Positions 21,334 to 33,274 of a DNA stretch of 64,000 nucleotides are shown piece by piece. A model generated the notes under the pieces. The model made no database searches and was not told the DNA's origin. It saw only the letters and a list, made by a program, of their open reading frames with translations. The position numbers and the translations under genes are program-made. Numbering within the stretch: position 1 is the first letter of the stretch; each line of letters opens with the position of its first letter. Origin of the DNA: Terfezia claveryi. Taxonomy: Eukaryota; Ascomycota; Pezizomycetes; Pezizales; Pezizaceae. Location of the stretch: contig WHUX01000257.1 of the NCBI GenBank assembly GCA_015179025.1, forward strand, positions 1 to 64,000. Direction: 5' to 3'.

Positions 21334-23380
21334 GGAGACTCTTCAACAGAGAAAGAGTAATGGAGTTATGAAAGGTGAAGAAAGAATGAGGAAAGGTAGG
21401 AGAAAGGTAATGACAAGTGAAGAGCTAGAAGCACTTAAGGCCAAATTAGTAAATACCACTAAAAGAAGAATTCCAGAAGGAAAAAATATTCCAGAAAAGG
21501 ATAAAGAAACAAGAGAGATAATCCTTGGGCCAAACTTACTAATGCTTGAAATAAAGATTATTATACCCCCTACAAGTAAAGTCTTTTGGTATAAGAATGA
21601 AAGTTCATAGTATCAAAGGCTATCACAAGTGTTTGTTTATCTAACAATAAACTATATGCTATCAAGGAAGAAAAAGAAATTGTTGGCTGAAGTAGTAGAA
21701 AAATTCATGATCTTCTAATAGAAAGATCAGTTTGACAAATCATATAAAGTAGATTTATAGCTGACAGCAACTTTAAAATTAATATGGCCATACCCAACTT
21801 ATAACCTTGTAAAAGGAGTTCTATGGCTAGTAATAAACTGGCCTTTTCTGACTCAATACATACTTATAGGCAATTTGTATGACTTAGAAACTTCAGAAAT
21901 AGTCCCCCCTCCAGAGGCAGAAGAAACCCATAAGGAAATAGAGAGAAAGTTGTTTGGAGGTGAAAAAGGGAAAGGTAAGGAAAAGGGTATCCAATTTGAA
22001 GAAGAAGAAGAAGGGGAATATGAAACTGAAATAGAAGAAATATCTGAAAAAGATATACTATCACCATTTGAGAAAAAGAAAAAACTAGAACATACCAAAA
22101 AGGGCAAGAGTTCTGATAAAAAGTCTGTCAAAAAGGTCTTTGGTAAGGCAGCTGGAAGTGGTAGTGATGATCCAAGATCTAGATCTAAAGGTAACCAATC
22201 AGACAATGGATTAGATGATGATAGGAAAAAAAGATCCATTAGGGAACCTAGCCCTTACTATAAGGAATAGTCAAAGAGGACTGGTCAAACTATACTCTCA
22301 TGAACCATTAGTAAATCCATGACTAAAAAGGCTAGTAAATTGGCAAAAATCCCTAACCTAAGACAGATAGATAGAATATCAGATAAATGGAGAGATCAAA
22401 CTATCTTTGACAGTTATGTGCAACAGCTGCAAAAGTGGATTAAATATTAGGGATGGGATATAGCCAATTGGGAAGGTCTGGATAGAGCAAGCTTTATATT
22501 TAAGAAGAGTGCTCTAATCTGGTATAATTAGTATTGTGCTGAGAAAATAAATATGGAAGAGAGAAATTTCCATGAATTTATGTTAAGGCTTAGAGGGAAG
22601 CTGATATCCACAATGGTACCTAAAATCCTATGGAAAAAGTATCTAGCATACCATCAAAGGCCAGAAGTTACTGTCATGCAGTATGCACAGAACCTGAAAG
22701 AATTTAAAATCAAATGCAAGGATCTAAATGGACAGGATATAATAAGTGATCATGTACTCAAAATGAAACTAGTAGATAGACTAGTACCCTTACTTAAGGC
22801 TAAAGTCAAGGGGCTAATTTTATATGAGTCAACCTTTGAGGAAATACTGTAGAAGATCACTATCTAGGAGAATGTCCTTAAGCAAGAGGCAAAAACACTG
22901 CACTATAAGGAGAAAAAGAGTGAGAAACATTAGGGTCCTAGAAAACCTAGAAAGTAGACTAAATCTAATTTTAAATTGTCTGACAAAATAAAATAAAGTG
23001 CAGCTAAAGTAGCAGGAGTAAAAGGAGAACCAGGAGGTCTCTATGGTCAATTCCCTAATACCAGAAAAAATAAGGCTAAGTATACACTCTATAGTGAGCA
23101 ACTAAAAAACAAGACTAAGGCTGTAGAGTCCAGGGTCTGTTATCACTGTAACAAGGCTAGTCACTTGTCTAAAGATTGCCCAACAAAGAAGATGTTATTA
23201 GCTTATCAATATATGGGATCTAGACAAAGATTTAGACTTGGATTTAGGCCAGAGTTTAGACCAAAGTTCAGTCCAAATGCTTATAGGTCTAGACCAATGG
23301 AAAAAGTAAAAACAGCTTATCAGGAGGTTAATAAGAATTAGTAAGGGTTAGCTGCATTGCAAGTCATGAGGAACCCTAAT
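21332..23380 (+). pseudogene. Ty3 gag with CCHC knuckle
   Basis: The frame opens METLQQRKSNG at 21,332 and can be followed through stops. A charged Glu/Lys-rich region (21,900-22,260) precedes a capsid-like segment (FIFKKSALIWYN, then WKKYLAYHQRPEVTVMQYAQ) and one nucleocapsid knuckle, CYHCNKASHLSKDC, at 23,138-23,179. Gag packages the RNA in virus-like particles. Several in-frame TAGs (for example 21,608-21,610 and 22,850-22,852) make this copy dead. The long acidic N-terminal extension is larger than in most Ty3 gags. Confidence 0.75.
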
Positions 23381-23880
23381 GACTTAAGAAAGTTCCTTGT
23401 CCCAGAAAGTTATAGAACTTCTAATGCAGCTGAAATTAAAATTAATGGAAACATTGCTTATGTACTGTTTAATCCATGCATATCAGGTGGAGACCTGATA
23501 TCAGCTAATTATTGTCAACTTTACAATATATCCTTGAAAGAGATCAGCAAGAAACCTCTGGAAATAGTAATTAAAGGAAGCATGTCTCAGATAACAAATA
23601 CAGCTATAGTTTCAGTAAACCTATAAGGGTATCAGGAAACTAGTACATTCTATATGGCTAATTTGAAAGACTGGGATATTATATTTAGGGAACCTGCACT
23701 GAGGGATTATAAAGTAATTATGAATATCAAAGATAATGCAATTACTATACAACCTACAAGCAGGACTAGAATTGATATTAATATGCTAAAAACTAAGGAT
23801 ATACTAGGAAGAGTCACTACTGCAGCTACAAGGATAGGTAAAACAGAAGAAGACTGGGATGATAATAAGGACTAACAATC
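23381..23880 (+). pseudogene. Ty3 aspartic protease region
   Basis: The translation gives EIKINGNIAYVLFNPCISGG, LISANYCQLYNI, a TAA after VSVNL (TATAAG at 23,623-23,628) and then FYMANLKDWDIIFREPAL. This aligns in order with gypsy proteases (ALxDxGxxGDLIS ... WDIILGxPAL); the catalytic Asp position reads NPCISGG instead of D-S/T-G, so the active-site Asp is lost (GAT to AAT). Two frames, 23,357-23,626 and 23,654-23,875, cover it. Confidence 0.6.
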
Positions 23881-24059
23881 TATATTAACTGAAGTTGGAG
23901 GTAGACTACTGTATCACCCAAAGCTAATGTCAGCAGTACTCTAGATATAGTATGACCTGTCAGAAGACCTAGAAGAGGACCAAGAATAGTCTCAACAGTG
24001 GTTTGACTCATCAGACTGGTCAGAGCTGGAAGATGATGGAAGCTCTCTAGTCATTACAA

Positions 24060-25470
24060 ATGCAGTTAATCTGGAAGAAATGAAATTCAACATATTTGAG
24101 GAATTTCCTGAACTATTCCCAGAAGAGAAACCTACTATATTACCACCAATCAGGGAACCTTATAACATCATATAGTATAAGATTATAGTCCCTAAAGGTA
24201 CAACTTGGGAACCTCCATATTATACAAACTATACTAGATTTCTAGATCAAGTTATAGATAAAATAAAGAATGAACTAGAAACTGGAAGGATAGTTCCCTC
24301 TAGTTCATTGAACAGTATATTAATGTTCATATAGCTAAAAAGAGATTTAGATAAGAATAGTAAGCAACAAGCTAGATTCTTACTATACTGTGTACCAAGG
24401 AACAAGCTGGTACAAAAAAATAAAACACCTATGCCTAATATTAAAGTAATATTAGATGGGATAGCTAGCAAGGAATTTATTTCAGCAGCTGATCTAGTAG
24501 ATGGATACTATAATATTACATATGCATATGAATTAGTAAAACATAGTACCTTTACAAATCACTTAGGGAAATTTGACTTACTAGTCATGCAGTAAAGTAA
24601 CTATAATACACCTACAACTATGATGAGAGCTATAAACTGGCTACTAAGGGACTATGTTAGGAAAACTGTTATGGTCTAGTTAGATGATATTTTAATTGGA
24701 ACAGATACTCTAGAAGAATACAAAGAAGTGTTGAGAGGTATTTACAGGATATTAGCTAGGGAAAAGTTTTTCTTCAACAAAAAGAAATGCCAAATCCTTG
24801 CTCTAAGATTAAAAGTGCTAGAATTCATTGTTACTAAGCAAAGGTTAGAAATGGATCCAGAAAAAATTAACTCAATAGCTAATTACCCAATCCCTGACTC
24901 TAAAAAGAAATTACAAAAGTTTCTAGGCATTGTTAATTACTTGAGAAGGTTTTGTCCAGAATTGGGAGCTATAGTCAAACCACTATTAGAATTGCAAGGA
25001 TCAACAAAGAAGCACATGTGGACTCCTCTACATAATGAGTGATTTAAAAAAATTAAGGAATTGATCATAAGCAATAAAATGCTCAAACTAATTAATCATA
25101 ACTTAGGCCTTCTAATCTATTTAGTAATAGATGCTAGTAATACAGGGATCTCAGAATGGATTAGCCAAATGGAGAATGATGTTATTAGGCCAGCAGAATT
25201 TCACTCTAGGAAATTAAATGATGGACAAATGAATTACACAACAACTGATAAGGAATTATTAGCAATTATTAACTCACTCAGATATTTCAGGCCTGAACTA
25301 CAGGGTCACTTGAAGGTGATCATCTAAACTGATCATAAACCCTTGGTCATATTTATGGATAGTATCCCTGAAAGTCAGATGAAGAGAAGGTGGTAGGAAA
25401 CTATGAGTCAGTTTGACTTAACTTTAGAATAGGTATAGGGAAAAGATAACCATATAGCAGATGTACTGTC
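24060..25470 (+). pseudogene. Ty3 reverse transcriptase and RNase H
   Basis: EEFPELFPEEKPTILPPIRE opens the RT N-terminus, then SAADLVDGYYNI (first catalytic Asp), and the YxDD box reads stop-LDDILIGTD: the codon before Leu is TAG at 24,677-24,679, probably a former TGG. The FLGIVNYLRRF connection is intact. RNase H follows with VIDASNTGISEWISQ, RKLNDGQMNYTTTDKELLAI, TDHKPLVIFMD and an NHIADVLSR end. Order and spacing are standard for Ty3. Stops at the box and elsewhere rule out function. Confidence 0.85.
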
Positions 25471-26900
25471 TAGAGGAGTATATAGTCCCTCAAAATCCCT
25501 CTCTACTAGATAGTCTTCTCTTCACATAGGTTCCTTACTACAACACTCAGTAGTAACAAATTACCTCTCTATTCTTAAACAAACTTTCAGGAAAACTCCT
25601 CCTCTACCACATTCTCTATCACCAACCATGCCTGCTTCCCCAAACCAACAGCTCAGGATTAGAAGAGCTACTGGGAGACTAGTGTCTCTACTAATCCTTG
25701 AGAGAAATTCTCCCAACACCATCCAAAGGAGAAAGAGACTCCCTCCTCTCCAAATCACTACCACCAACCTCCTACAAAGACCAGTGTAGGAGGTAGATGG
25801 CACTAGGCCTACCTAGAGAGACAGGAATGGCCTAAATGCAGTTTTTGAGGTTGAAAGGTACCAAGTAATAGTTGAAGATAATCCTGATACTAAGATATCT
25901 AATATCAGAGAAAAAATTTCAGGCTTAGACAGCTCTAGCAGGAGCTAGCAGCACTTCAAACTGCTGCCACCACTACCAGGGCTCAGGCCCAATAATAGCA
26001 ACAGGAGAGTGAAGAGAGAGGAAGGTCAGTAACTAGAAAACCCAAATTTGAAATAGTGATTAACAAAAAACCTAGTTCCTCCTTTCCCTCCACTCTTGCT
26101 GCTGAGGAAGAAGACCTACAGGAATGGACCCTTGTGGATGAGTCTTCTGACTCAGATAAACTTGAAGAATAGGAAAGAGCCAGAGGACCCATAACTATAG
26201 AACAGATGGAACAGTCCTTAAGAAAAGCTGACAATGGTTCTGTGGTTATGGGAAACCTTCAGAAGTGGAACCCTACTCTTGAAGGTACCTTGAAGAGAAG
26301 GACAGCCTCACCTAAATGCAAGGATGAGGCAGACACTAAGAAGGTGCAGTTTGATTCACCACCACTATCAGGATCCTCACCTGCCTCCACTGTCAGCACC
26401 CTTCCTGACCTTTTCCCTAAGAAGCCAATTCCCTCCTCCTCCTCCAACAATACTCAAAGACAAGAGTATTGTTCCCAATATGGCAAGCTAGGCCACAAGT
26501 ATACCCAAAGCAATAACAAAGATGCTGGTATAAATCTTTGTAACAAATGTTAGATATTTGGACACTTCAAGGAAGACTGTCCTAGGACTATAAGATTTCC
26601 TCCTCCCAAATGTACCAACTGTATAGAAACTACTCATCTTAGCAACAAATGCCTCCTTGACAACAAACTATATCCACTACCAAAAGAGACCATCAGGAAT
26701 TGCACTATTTGTCACTAAGATGGTCACTAGTCCCACCTATGCCCTAAACTCCCTAAAGTTACTACTGCAGGAGGAAGAGAGATACTCAGGTACAAGTATT
26801 ATCTTGGCTACCATAACTAAAACAAGAACTTTGTCAGCTCATGTGACACTAGGAAGAACAACCTGAAGGCTCTCAACAAACCCATTTACAGCAGTGATTA
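25471..26900 (+). pseudogene. Extra zinc-knuckle block between RNase H and integrase
   Basis: After RNase H, a Ser/Pro/Glu-rich stretch (including EEEDLQEWTLVDESSDSDK) leads to four consecutive CCHC-type units at 26,470-26,742: a degenerate YCSQYGKLGHKYTQ, then CNKC(stop)IFGHFKEDC, CTNCIETTHLSNKC and CTICH(stop)DGH(stop)SHLC. Ty3 polyproteins normally have no knuckles at this position; three-knuckle arrays are typical of LINE ORF1 or of gag. It could be a captured gag/ORF1, a nested insertion in frame, or a lineage-specific domain. No terminal repeats delimit it. Confidence 0.6.
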
Positions 26901-26929
26901 CCTGAAAAAGACAATAGAAGTTCAGGATA

Positions 26930-28480
26930 ATGAGGAGAAGAGCATGGAACCAGATTTGATAATTGCTAAGTGGATAAAAGATCATGAGTTGGAATAGCAT
27001 TATGGAGAAGAGATGGAAAAAGATACAGTGTTTGGACCATTGTACTTAAAGGTGAAGAAAGAGGAACAAGTACCTACAGTAAAAGTACAGAATGGATTTA
27101 TGTACTTACTAAAGAGTTTTGTTTAGAAAATGGTTATTTCTAAGGGACTACAAGTTAAAGGTAACCCTGCCTCTGAAGCCCTTATCTAATAAGTATATGT
27201 CACTACTGGAGATGGAGGCTTATTAAAAACAGCATAAGAGCTTACCAATAAGTACATCTTGCAGGATTTTTATAAGCAGGTTGAACAGTTTGTGAGGAGT
27301 TATGAAACCTGCCAAATCACTAAAGGATCCATACAAAAACTCTCTGGTTTCCTTACACCCTTGAATGTACCAACCAGGCCATGAGGAAGTATGGCTATAG
27401 ATTTTCTTAGTATGGAACCTGTTATGATTTCATGTACTGAATTTACTCTTGGTTATAGAACTCCTAAAAATAATAAACCTTATATGTTGTTATTTCATAA
27501 GTTATTAGTCATGACTAACAGACATTCTGATTTTACATTTCTATTGCCTGTTATAGACAATGTTGATACATTAGGTATTATTGATATCTTTGAAAGATTT
27601 ATCAAGCCTAATATTGGTTTTCCTTAAGAAATTGTATCTAATCAAAATCCTTTGTTTATATTAACTACATTTTAGGATTGGATGTAGAAGAATAGAATTT
27701 TGCATAAAGCATCTTCTACTTATCACCCCCAAATAGATAGAATTAGTGAAAGAAAGAATAGAACAATTATTCCTATGTTTGTAGCTAAGAAGCTGGAACA
27801 AGGAATGAATTGGGTACAAGCTATACCTTCTGTTCAAACAGAGGTGAATATAAGAGTTAGTGCCACAAGAGGGTTATTACTCTTCTTTACCAAGCTAGGA
27901 TACCAGCCTAATTTGTCAGCTCCTATTCTGCCTCACCCTATACCTACCTACTCAAACTCTACCACCAGATTCTACTAGGTTACTGAAAACCTTACTAAAG
28001 CAAACAAGGATCAAATTCAGCAAGCCAATAAACATAGAAGAGCCTCACCTGATTATAAAGTCAATAATCAAGTGATGCTATTAATAAAGAACCTTCTAGC
28101 AAGATACCACTCCTCCAAACTATCCTCAAAATGGATAGATCCCTTTACTATTATTAATTATTCACCTTGGAGTCAAAATACTAAACTTGACTTTATTGAC
28201 TTCCTTGACCTCAACAATATCAACAACTCCTTCCATACCTCTCTCTTGAAATCCTTCTTCCAGAATCCAATTCAGTTGTTCTCTTCCAGAATAGTGAAAC
28301 AACCAGAACCAATTAAGGAAGATAGGTATAAGGTAGAAAGAGTTTTGGAATTTAGGTCTCAACCTAAAACAGGAAAGTTGTAGTACTTAGTAAAATGAAA
28401 GGGATGGCCTCATAAGTTTAATGAATGGGTATTTGCTAATGGAGTGAATAAGTCATTGAAAGAAGAATTCTGATTGAATG
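26930..28480 (+). pseudogene. Ty3 integrase and chromodomain
   Basis: A weak zinc-binding N-terminus ends FVRSYETCQITKGS (first Cys of the HHCC pair lost). The catalytic core is MAIDFLSM (Asp kept), SNQNPLF (second Asp changed to Asn at 27,640-27,642) and STYHPQIDRISERKN (Glu kept). The C-terminus includes KYHxSKLSSKWIDPFTI and SFHTSLLKSF, then a chromodomain YKVERVLEFRSQ ... KGWPHKFNEWV at about 28,330-28,440. The chromodomain would direct insertion to silent chromatin. Seven or more stops are present. Confidence 0.85.
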
Positions 28481-28915
28481 GTAGTAAGTAGGCAACTTAT
28501 AGAAAGAGAAAAGTTAGTGAGTATAAGGTTGGAAAAAATAGGATAAGAAAGAAAACTCTTGATATGATTAATAAGGAAAGAGAAAAAGTTCTTGCTTCCC
28601 CTGTCTCATCTAATATAGTTAAGATTAACAAAGGCAACTGTAAGGAGATGGACTTACCCCAAATAATGCTTAGACATTTCTTTATGGAAAGACAACCTTA
28701 AAAGGTAGTTAGGCATTTCCTTGATGATATTGCCATTGTTAAGGACTTTAGAGATGGGTATAATGACATCAGGTATGATACAGGAGCAAGTAGGAGTAGT
28801 AATTACAAGGGTAGGAACAATAGGTATTATGGATTAAATGTTGACTACTAATATACATAAATCCATACCCCTGTTTATTTTTTAAGATAGAAGTTTTTAT
28901 CTAAATAAGTAGGCA
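28481..28915 (+). other. Ty3 region between chromodomain and 3' LTR
   Basis: Codons continue in the same general composition past the chromodomain (RKKTLDMINKEREKVLASPV, then FLDDIAIVKDFRDGYNDIRY), so the polyprotein or a second small frame extended beyond the usual end. A clear polypurine tract is not visible before TGTAAGG, perhaps lost to mutation. Confidence 0.45.
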
Positions 28916-29523
28916 TGTAAGGAAGTAGCTTACTCATCTTTTATGACTAACCCTCTTCCTCACAAATATATTTCTTATGTATTTTTTTACGCAACAAGCA
29001 TCTCAAAATACACAACATTGTGTGCTGTCTGCCTTACTAATATTTCACATGTTATCACATACTTTTGCATATAAAACTCTATAAAAAACTTAACCTATTT
29101 TATACTAGATAGTATTTGGAAGTACAATCTAGAACTTTCTATTATATTGATTTCAAATTATATATAGGTCAGATGATAGTACACTGCCTTAGTACTGCCC
29201 CAGCACTGCCCCACTAAGGAACAGTTATAGTCCCCTTGATTTTCCTTCAGTTAGAAGGAAAGTTAGAAGCTATGAGATAGTTAGAGTACAATCAATATAG
29301 AAGTTCCACTGGTTAATTCCTAAGTGCCTTTGGCACTCCTATACTACTTTACCTATTACAGTAATCTTATGCTACTGGTAATAACTTTAATAGTGAGGAT
29401 TAATAATATACTATTAGTAATCTACTTTGTAGTATACATTACTAGCCTGAGATTATCTGATTAGATTAGATTATCTTATCTAGATCTAATCTGATTCTCC
29501 AGTCCCTATTATACATACTTACA
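28916..29523 (+). repeat. 3' LTR of the Ty3 element
   Basis: 608 bp from TGTAAGGAAGTAG to ACTTACA. It differs from the 5' LTR mainly by transitions. The following ATCTG is the probable target duplication. Confidence 0.9.
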
Positions 29524-29528
29524 ATCTG

Positions 29529-31600
29529 TTTTTTAAAGTTAATATTAAACCACTATACCAACTCCTCCTGTGCTCATATAGATTTAGTGGTCAGGGTACA
29601 CATCCCCATACTCTGGCAAGTTTTCTATAAGTTTGGGTCCGTTTCTATGCTGTAATTGAAATATCAGAGCTCCTACAACTATATCTACCAAAACCCTATT
29701 AATATAAATTTTATGCTTATTTTCTTCCATATGTATATCTGAGGAGAGATTTAATAGGGATATAATAAGCTTTAATTTTTCATGAACTCTTCAATACCTT
29801 AGCCGTCTCCTAGATTTTTTCTACCAAAGAGAAAATTTCTTAATTTTATTTGGACACTTCTACTTTTCGTAGTTCTTTTTTTTTTTTAGAAAGCCCTTCT
29901 AGGGAGAGGTAAGGGTTATAGTATTTTTTGACCATTTTTTTGGTTTTATGGGTACTTCCAGCTATGGATATTGGTACTGGTAGTGATTGCTCACTTGAGA
30001 AGATAGTTTAGAGTAGAATAAGGGAATTGGACATATTAATACTTAGGTATAAGTATTGTATATATATATAGTTGAATTTATATTAATAGGTTGGGAAGGG
30101 AAATAGATAGGTTAAGGCAGCAACTAACAGCAGAAAAGGAAGGACATGAAAAGGAAAACTGTAGACTGAAGAAGGAGAATGACAAGCTGAGGAGGAATAA
30201 GGAACAGGCTAGGAAAGAGGCTGGGCAAGACCTTGATAGAATTCATTTGGTAGAGGAAGAGAATAGCGATCTGAGGGAGGAGGTAGAGAAGCTTCGACAA
30301 TAACTCACCGAATCCCTACTACCACTACTGGTATCTAGCACTACTATTCAGACTGATGTGATCACCCCAAAAGGAATAGTATCTCTACTAATACTAATCC
30401 CTCAATCGATACTTCTCCAGTATGCATATATATAGAGATAGCTATTCTATTCTATATACCAGTATGGCCTACTCATTGTATAATAGTTTTTTAGTATAAT
30501 TATTGCATATAGAATCTATCCATGTAAGTGAAGTAACTAAGTGAAATAACCAAGTAAAACAACCTAGTAAAATTGTATTTAGAGCTATCACAATCCATAC
30601 TTACATCAGATCAGGGAGAGCTATAAAGCAAACTAGAGATTGAAGTAGAAATAGGCTATGGCTCAAACACCCCTACTGGTACTACTATATCAAACATAAC
30701 CACCCAGACTACAATTACAACAGATAACAATAAATAATGTATCCACTAATACTAATACTCTAATGGTAGGCATATATAGAGAGGTAGTTTCTGAACCCCT
30801 CAGATACTCAAATAAGCTACCTCTAGAGACTTAGGATAAAGGAAACTCCTAGGTGATTGTAAGAAATAAATTCATGCTTTATTAATATTCGCTTAGTACA
30901 TGTTATTTGCTTAAGAGAGCCATAGTCTCCACAATCCTAAAAAGTAATGAAATAAAAAAGTTCATACTTCTCTAGTACTAGATTATATTCTTTCTGCAAC
31001 TTACTAGGTGAGTCAGGGGTATTTACTTATGACATATATATCAAACAGGTGCTTTACAAAGACTGCAAATAGACAGAAAATTATTGTTTCAATTTAGTAC
31101 TAGAAGTATAGATAGACAGGATAGTGAATACTTTGGACATGCAATACATGCAATAGATGGTAACTGTATATGGGAGTAAATCAAAAAATTGCTTGCTGAA
31201 GATTGTAGCAAACTTATGGGCATCAGATTTTTATACCAACACTTCTCCGTCAAAGATGTGAGAGTAACCATTCCTAATTTCAATACGAGTATATTCATTG
31301 CCCCCAACAATTTCAGTCAGCTTAAGTCGGAGCGGAGTTCTATTATAGTCTGCAGAGGCACCATAGTATATTCACAGGAACAGGCAGAGAGAGGAGTTCA
31401 TGTTGCGGCTTGCTAATGCTTAAGCTACTTGCTCTCTGAATATTGTGTGAATTAGGGTGCTCGTGGTGGAAGACTGCTCTTTTACAGTCTCTTGTATCAT
31501 TTTGAAGGGATTTGTATTCCCGTGACTTGTTTCTTAGTTTGTTCCTGGCAGACTTTAGGCAGCCGGCTCAAGCTTACTTAAAGTCTGTAGTGAATTCGGT
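29529..31600. other. AT-rich region with possible exon fragments
   Basis: Two imperfect copies of a segment (30,300-30,450 and 30,655-30,790; shared CTACTGGTA and CAGACTxxxAT blocks followed by ATATATAGAGA) flank an unassigned spacer. A plus-strand frame at 31,189-31,416, opened by TTG and not ATG, reads GIRFLYQHFSVKDVRVTIPN and may be a fragment of a 3' exon. No family is recognised. Confidence 0.35.
30091..30303 (+). CDS. Short coiled-coil exon or gene fragment (about 70 aa)
   Basis: A continuous heptad-type frame with alternating Glu/Lys/Arg (GREIDRLRQQLTAEKEGHEK, then VEEENSDLREEVEKLRQ) ends TAA at 30,303. There is no ATG; it is preceded by TTAATAG, a plausible splice acceptor, so it reads better as a terminal exon than as a whole gene. 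The composition is far less AT-skewed than the flanks. No family can be named from a coiled coil alone. Confidence 0.4.
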   Translation: MGREIDRLRQQLTAEKEGHEKENCRLKKENDKLRRNKEQARKEAGQDLDRIHLVEEENSDLREEVEKLRQ

Positions 31601-31614
31601 CAATAGGACAATAA

Positions 31615-32060
31615 TATGTAGTAACCAAGTAAATTGTAGGTTTCAACCACAGTGACATAAGCGGTGATTTCATTGATTTTTGCAGTTTCCTCCTCTAGTG
31701 TTGGTAGGCATGGTTGGTTATCCTGGAAATTGAGGGATTGTAGTTATAAATCTTGCTGCTACTTTCTATAGCAATAAATAACGTAATAGCTCCTGAAGAA
31801 ACTTTCAATTAATAAATAGCCAAGGAGGGTAGAGATAGTTGTTATACCAATAAGATCCAGGGCTAGATACAGTATAATAACTATCTGGTAAGAACTTCTT
31901 AAAGGAGGTAATACTGCCAGTAACAAAAAAAAACTGAGCGGTGGGACTACAACGTATTTTGAAGATTTCCACTTCCCGGGTACCTTCGGTATTTCGCGGT
32001 TGCAACGACCTTCGGACTCGAGGCGGGGCTCGAGACCTTCCCGCCCTGGCTCGGTTCGTG
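31615..32060 (+). repeat. Duplicated segment, copy 1
   Basis: It matches 34,196-34,690 in the same orientation: GTTTCAACCA, GTAGGCATGGTTGGT, TTGCTGCTACTTTC, CTATAGCAATA and GATTTCCACT blocks occur in the same order, ending near CTCGAG. It is probably untranslated flank of a duplicated gene or element. Divergence is dispersed, not RIP-like only. Confidence 0.7.
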
Positions 32061-32529
32061 CTCAGGCCTAGTGTAAATCCCTTGAGAGGCGACCAACTTC
32101 AAGCTTCACTATAGAGCGGATGGGGTTCAGGTTAAAACAAAACATCTTCCCCGAATTGCTGAAATGTCGTTGTGGTATTCAAGTGGCGAAGGGTAGCATA
32201 TGCAGCTTAATTGGCATCCTGGATGATGGAAACAGTCAAAGGGAGGCCCTGAGCACTCCCGAGTGAGGTGTTGGAAGTGGGCAATATGGAAGAACCTGCG
32301 GTGGGCACAGGAAGGGGTTCAGGTTGATATTTTGAATCCATTGGGTCAGGTCTCCGAGGTGCCCAGTTCAGGGTTGCAGCCACTACAGTATTAGGATTCC
32401 GGATGGCTAAGGGACAGAAGTATTCGTATTCGCGGTAAACAGGTAGGTCGCTACGGGATTATTGATGTATTGCAGTTCCCCAGATACGGTCATGTACAAG
32501 AGGTGTGAGGATTGACCAGGTGATACCTT

Positions 32530-32965
32530 GCGTACCTAAAATTGAGTGGATTCAGGACAGGACAAGTTAAGTGAACTCGCAGTAAACGGCCGTTTGCGGG
32601 CACAAGCGGCGAAGATTATAATTTCATAAGTAGGGAGTTCTGCAACCGGAGTGGGCTTGACGGCGGTCATGGTGTTGTGAGCATTCCTCTTCTCTTGCTG
32701 TGGTTGGACTAATTCTTCTGACGGCTGTTCATCTGTATCCCTAGGCTGTCCCCCCTCCACCTCACTTTCCTCCTCTTCTTCTTCTTCTTCCACTCCTTGG
32801 ACTTGCTTTCACCTTCTCCCAGATTTCCCAGTGCCTCCCAATACTCGACTGTATCTTCCCTTGTTTCACGGGCATTCAGTTGTGCGAACTGTACGGGCTT
32901 CTCCCACCCCTCATCGCCTTTGCAGGACTGCCTCTTGAAGCATATTGTTTTGCTTTAATTTGGCC
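32530..32965 (-). CDS. Coding-like fragment with acidic or basic low-complexity tail
   Basis: A minus-strand frame reads ICFKRQSCKGDEGWEKPVQF, then ETREDTVEYWEALGNLGEGE and a Lys/Arg run, ending TAG near 32,716. An overlapping frame (32,536-32,793) is Glu-rich and opens only at GTG. One of the two is real at most; the first has better composition. I do not recognise a family. The region lies between the two copies of the 31.6/34.2-kb duplication. Confidence 0.3.
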
Positions 32966-33274
32966 ATTATCTTGGCCTGGTCCTCACCAATTTTCGCTAT
33001 CTAAGCCCCCTGGACTTTCGGCCCGCACTTGCAGGTTCGTTGTCTGAGCCCCCTAGGCTTTTGAGTGATTCTCTTGAAAGAATCTTCGGGTAATCTGGGC
33101 TGGGTTGCGTAAACTGTTGTTGGTATATTTGTTCCAGCTCGAAAGTGTTTCCCAGAAATAAGGCCAGTCTGCGGAAATAGGTTCGGAAAGGGACTCGGAG
33201 AGCGGGAGGGCGGGCTCTAGTTGTGGGAAAGGGATAGTTACATTTTCCTCGGCGGTATCCAGCCTCAGGGTATG

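Larger units (their letters stand above)
19163..29523 (+). mobile_element. Complete Ty3/gypsy chromodomain retrotransposon, RIP-inactivated
   Basis: 5' LTR 19,163-20,423 (interrupted by a nested solo LTR), internal region 20,424-28,915, 3' LTR 28,916-29,523. Without the nested insertion and its duplicated target both LTRs are 608 bp. Flanks are ATCTA at 19,158-19,162 and ATCTG at 29,524-29,528, a 5-bp target duplication with one G-to-A change. Order: gag with CCHC, protease, RT, RNase H, an extra knuckle block, integrase, chromodomain. Stops are overwhelmingly TAG, as from CAG or TGG under CpA-directed deamination, and CpG is nearly absent. The element cannot move on its own. Confidence 0.9.
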
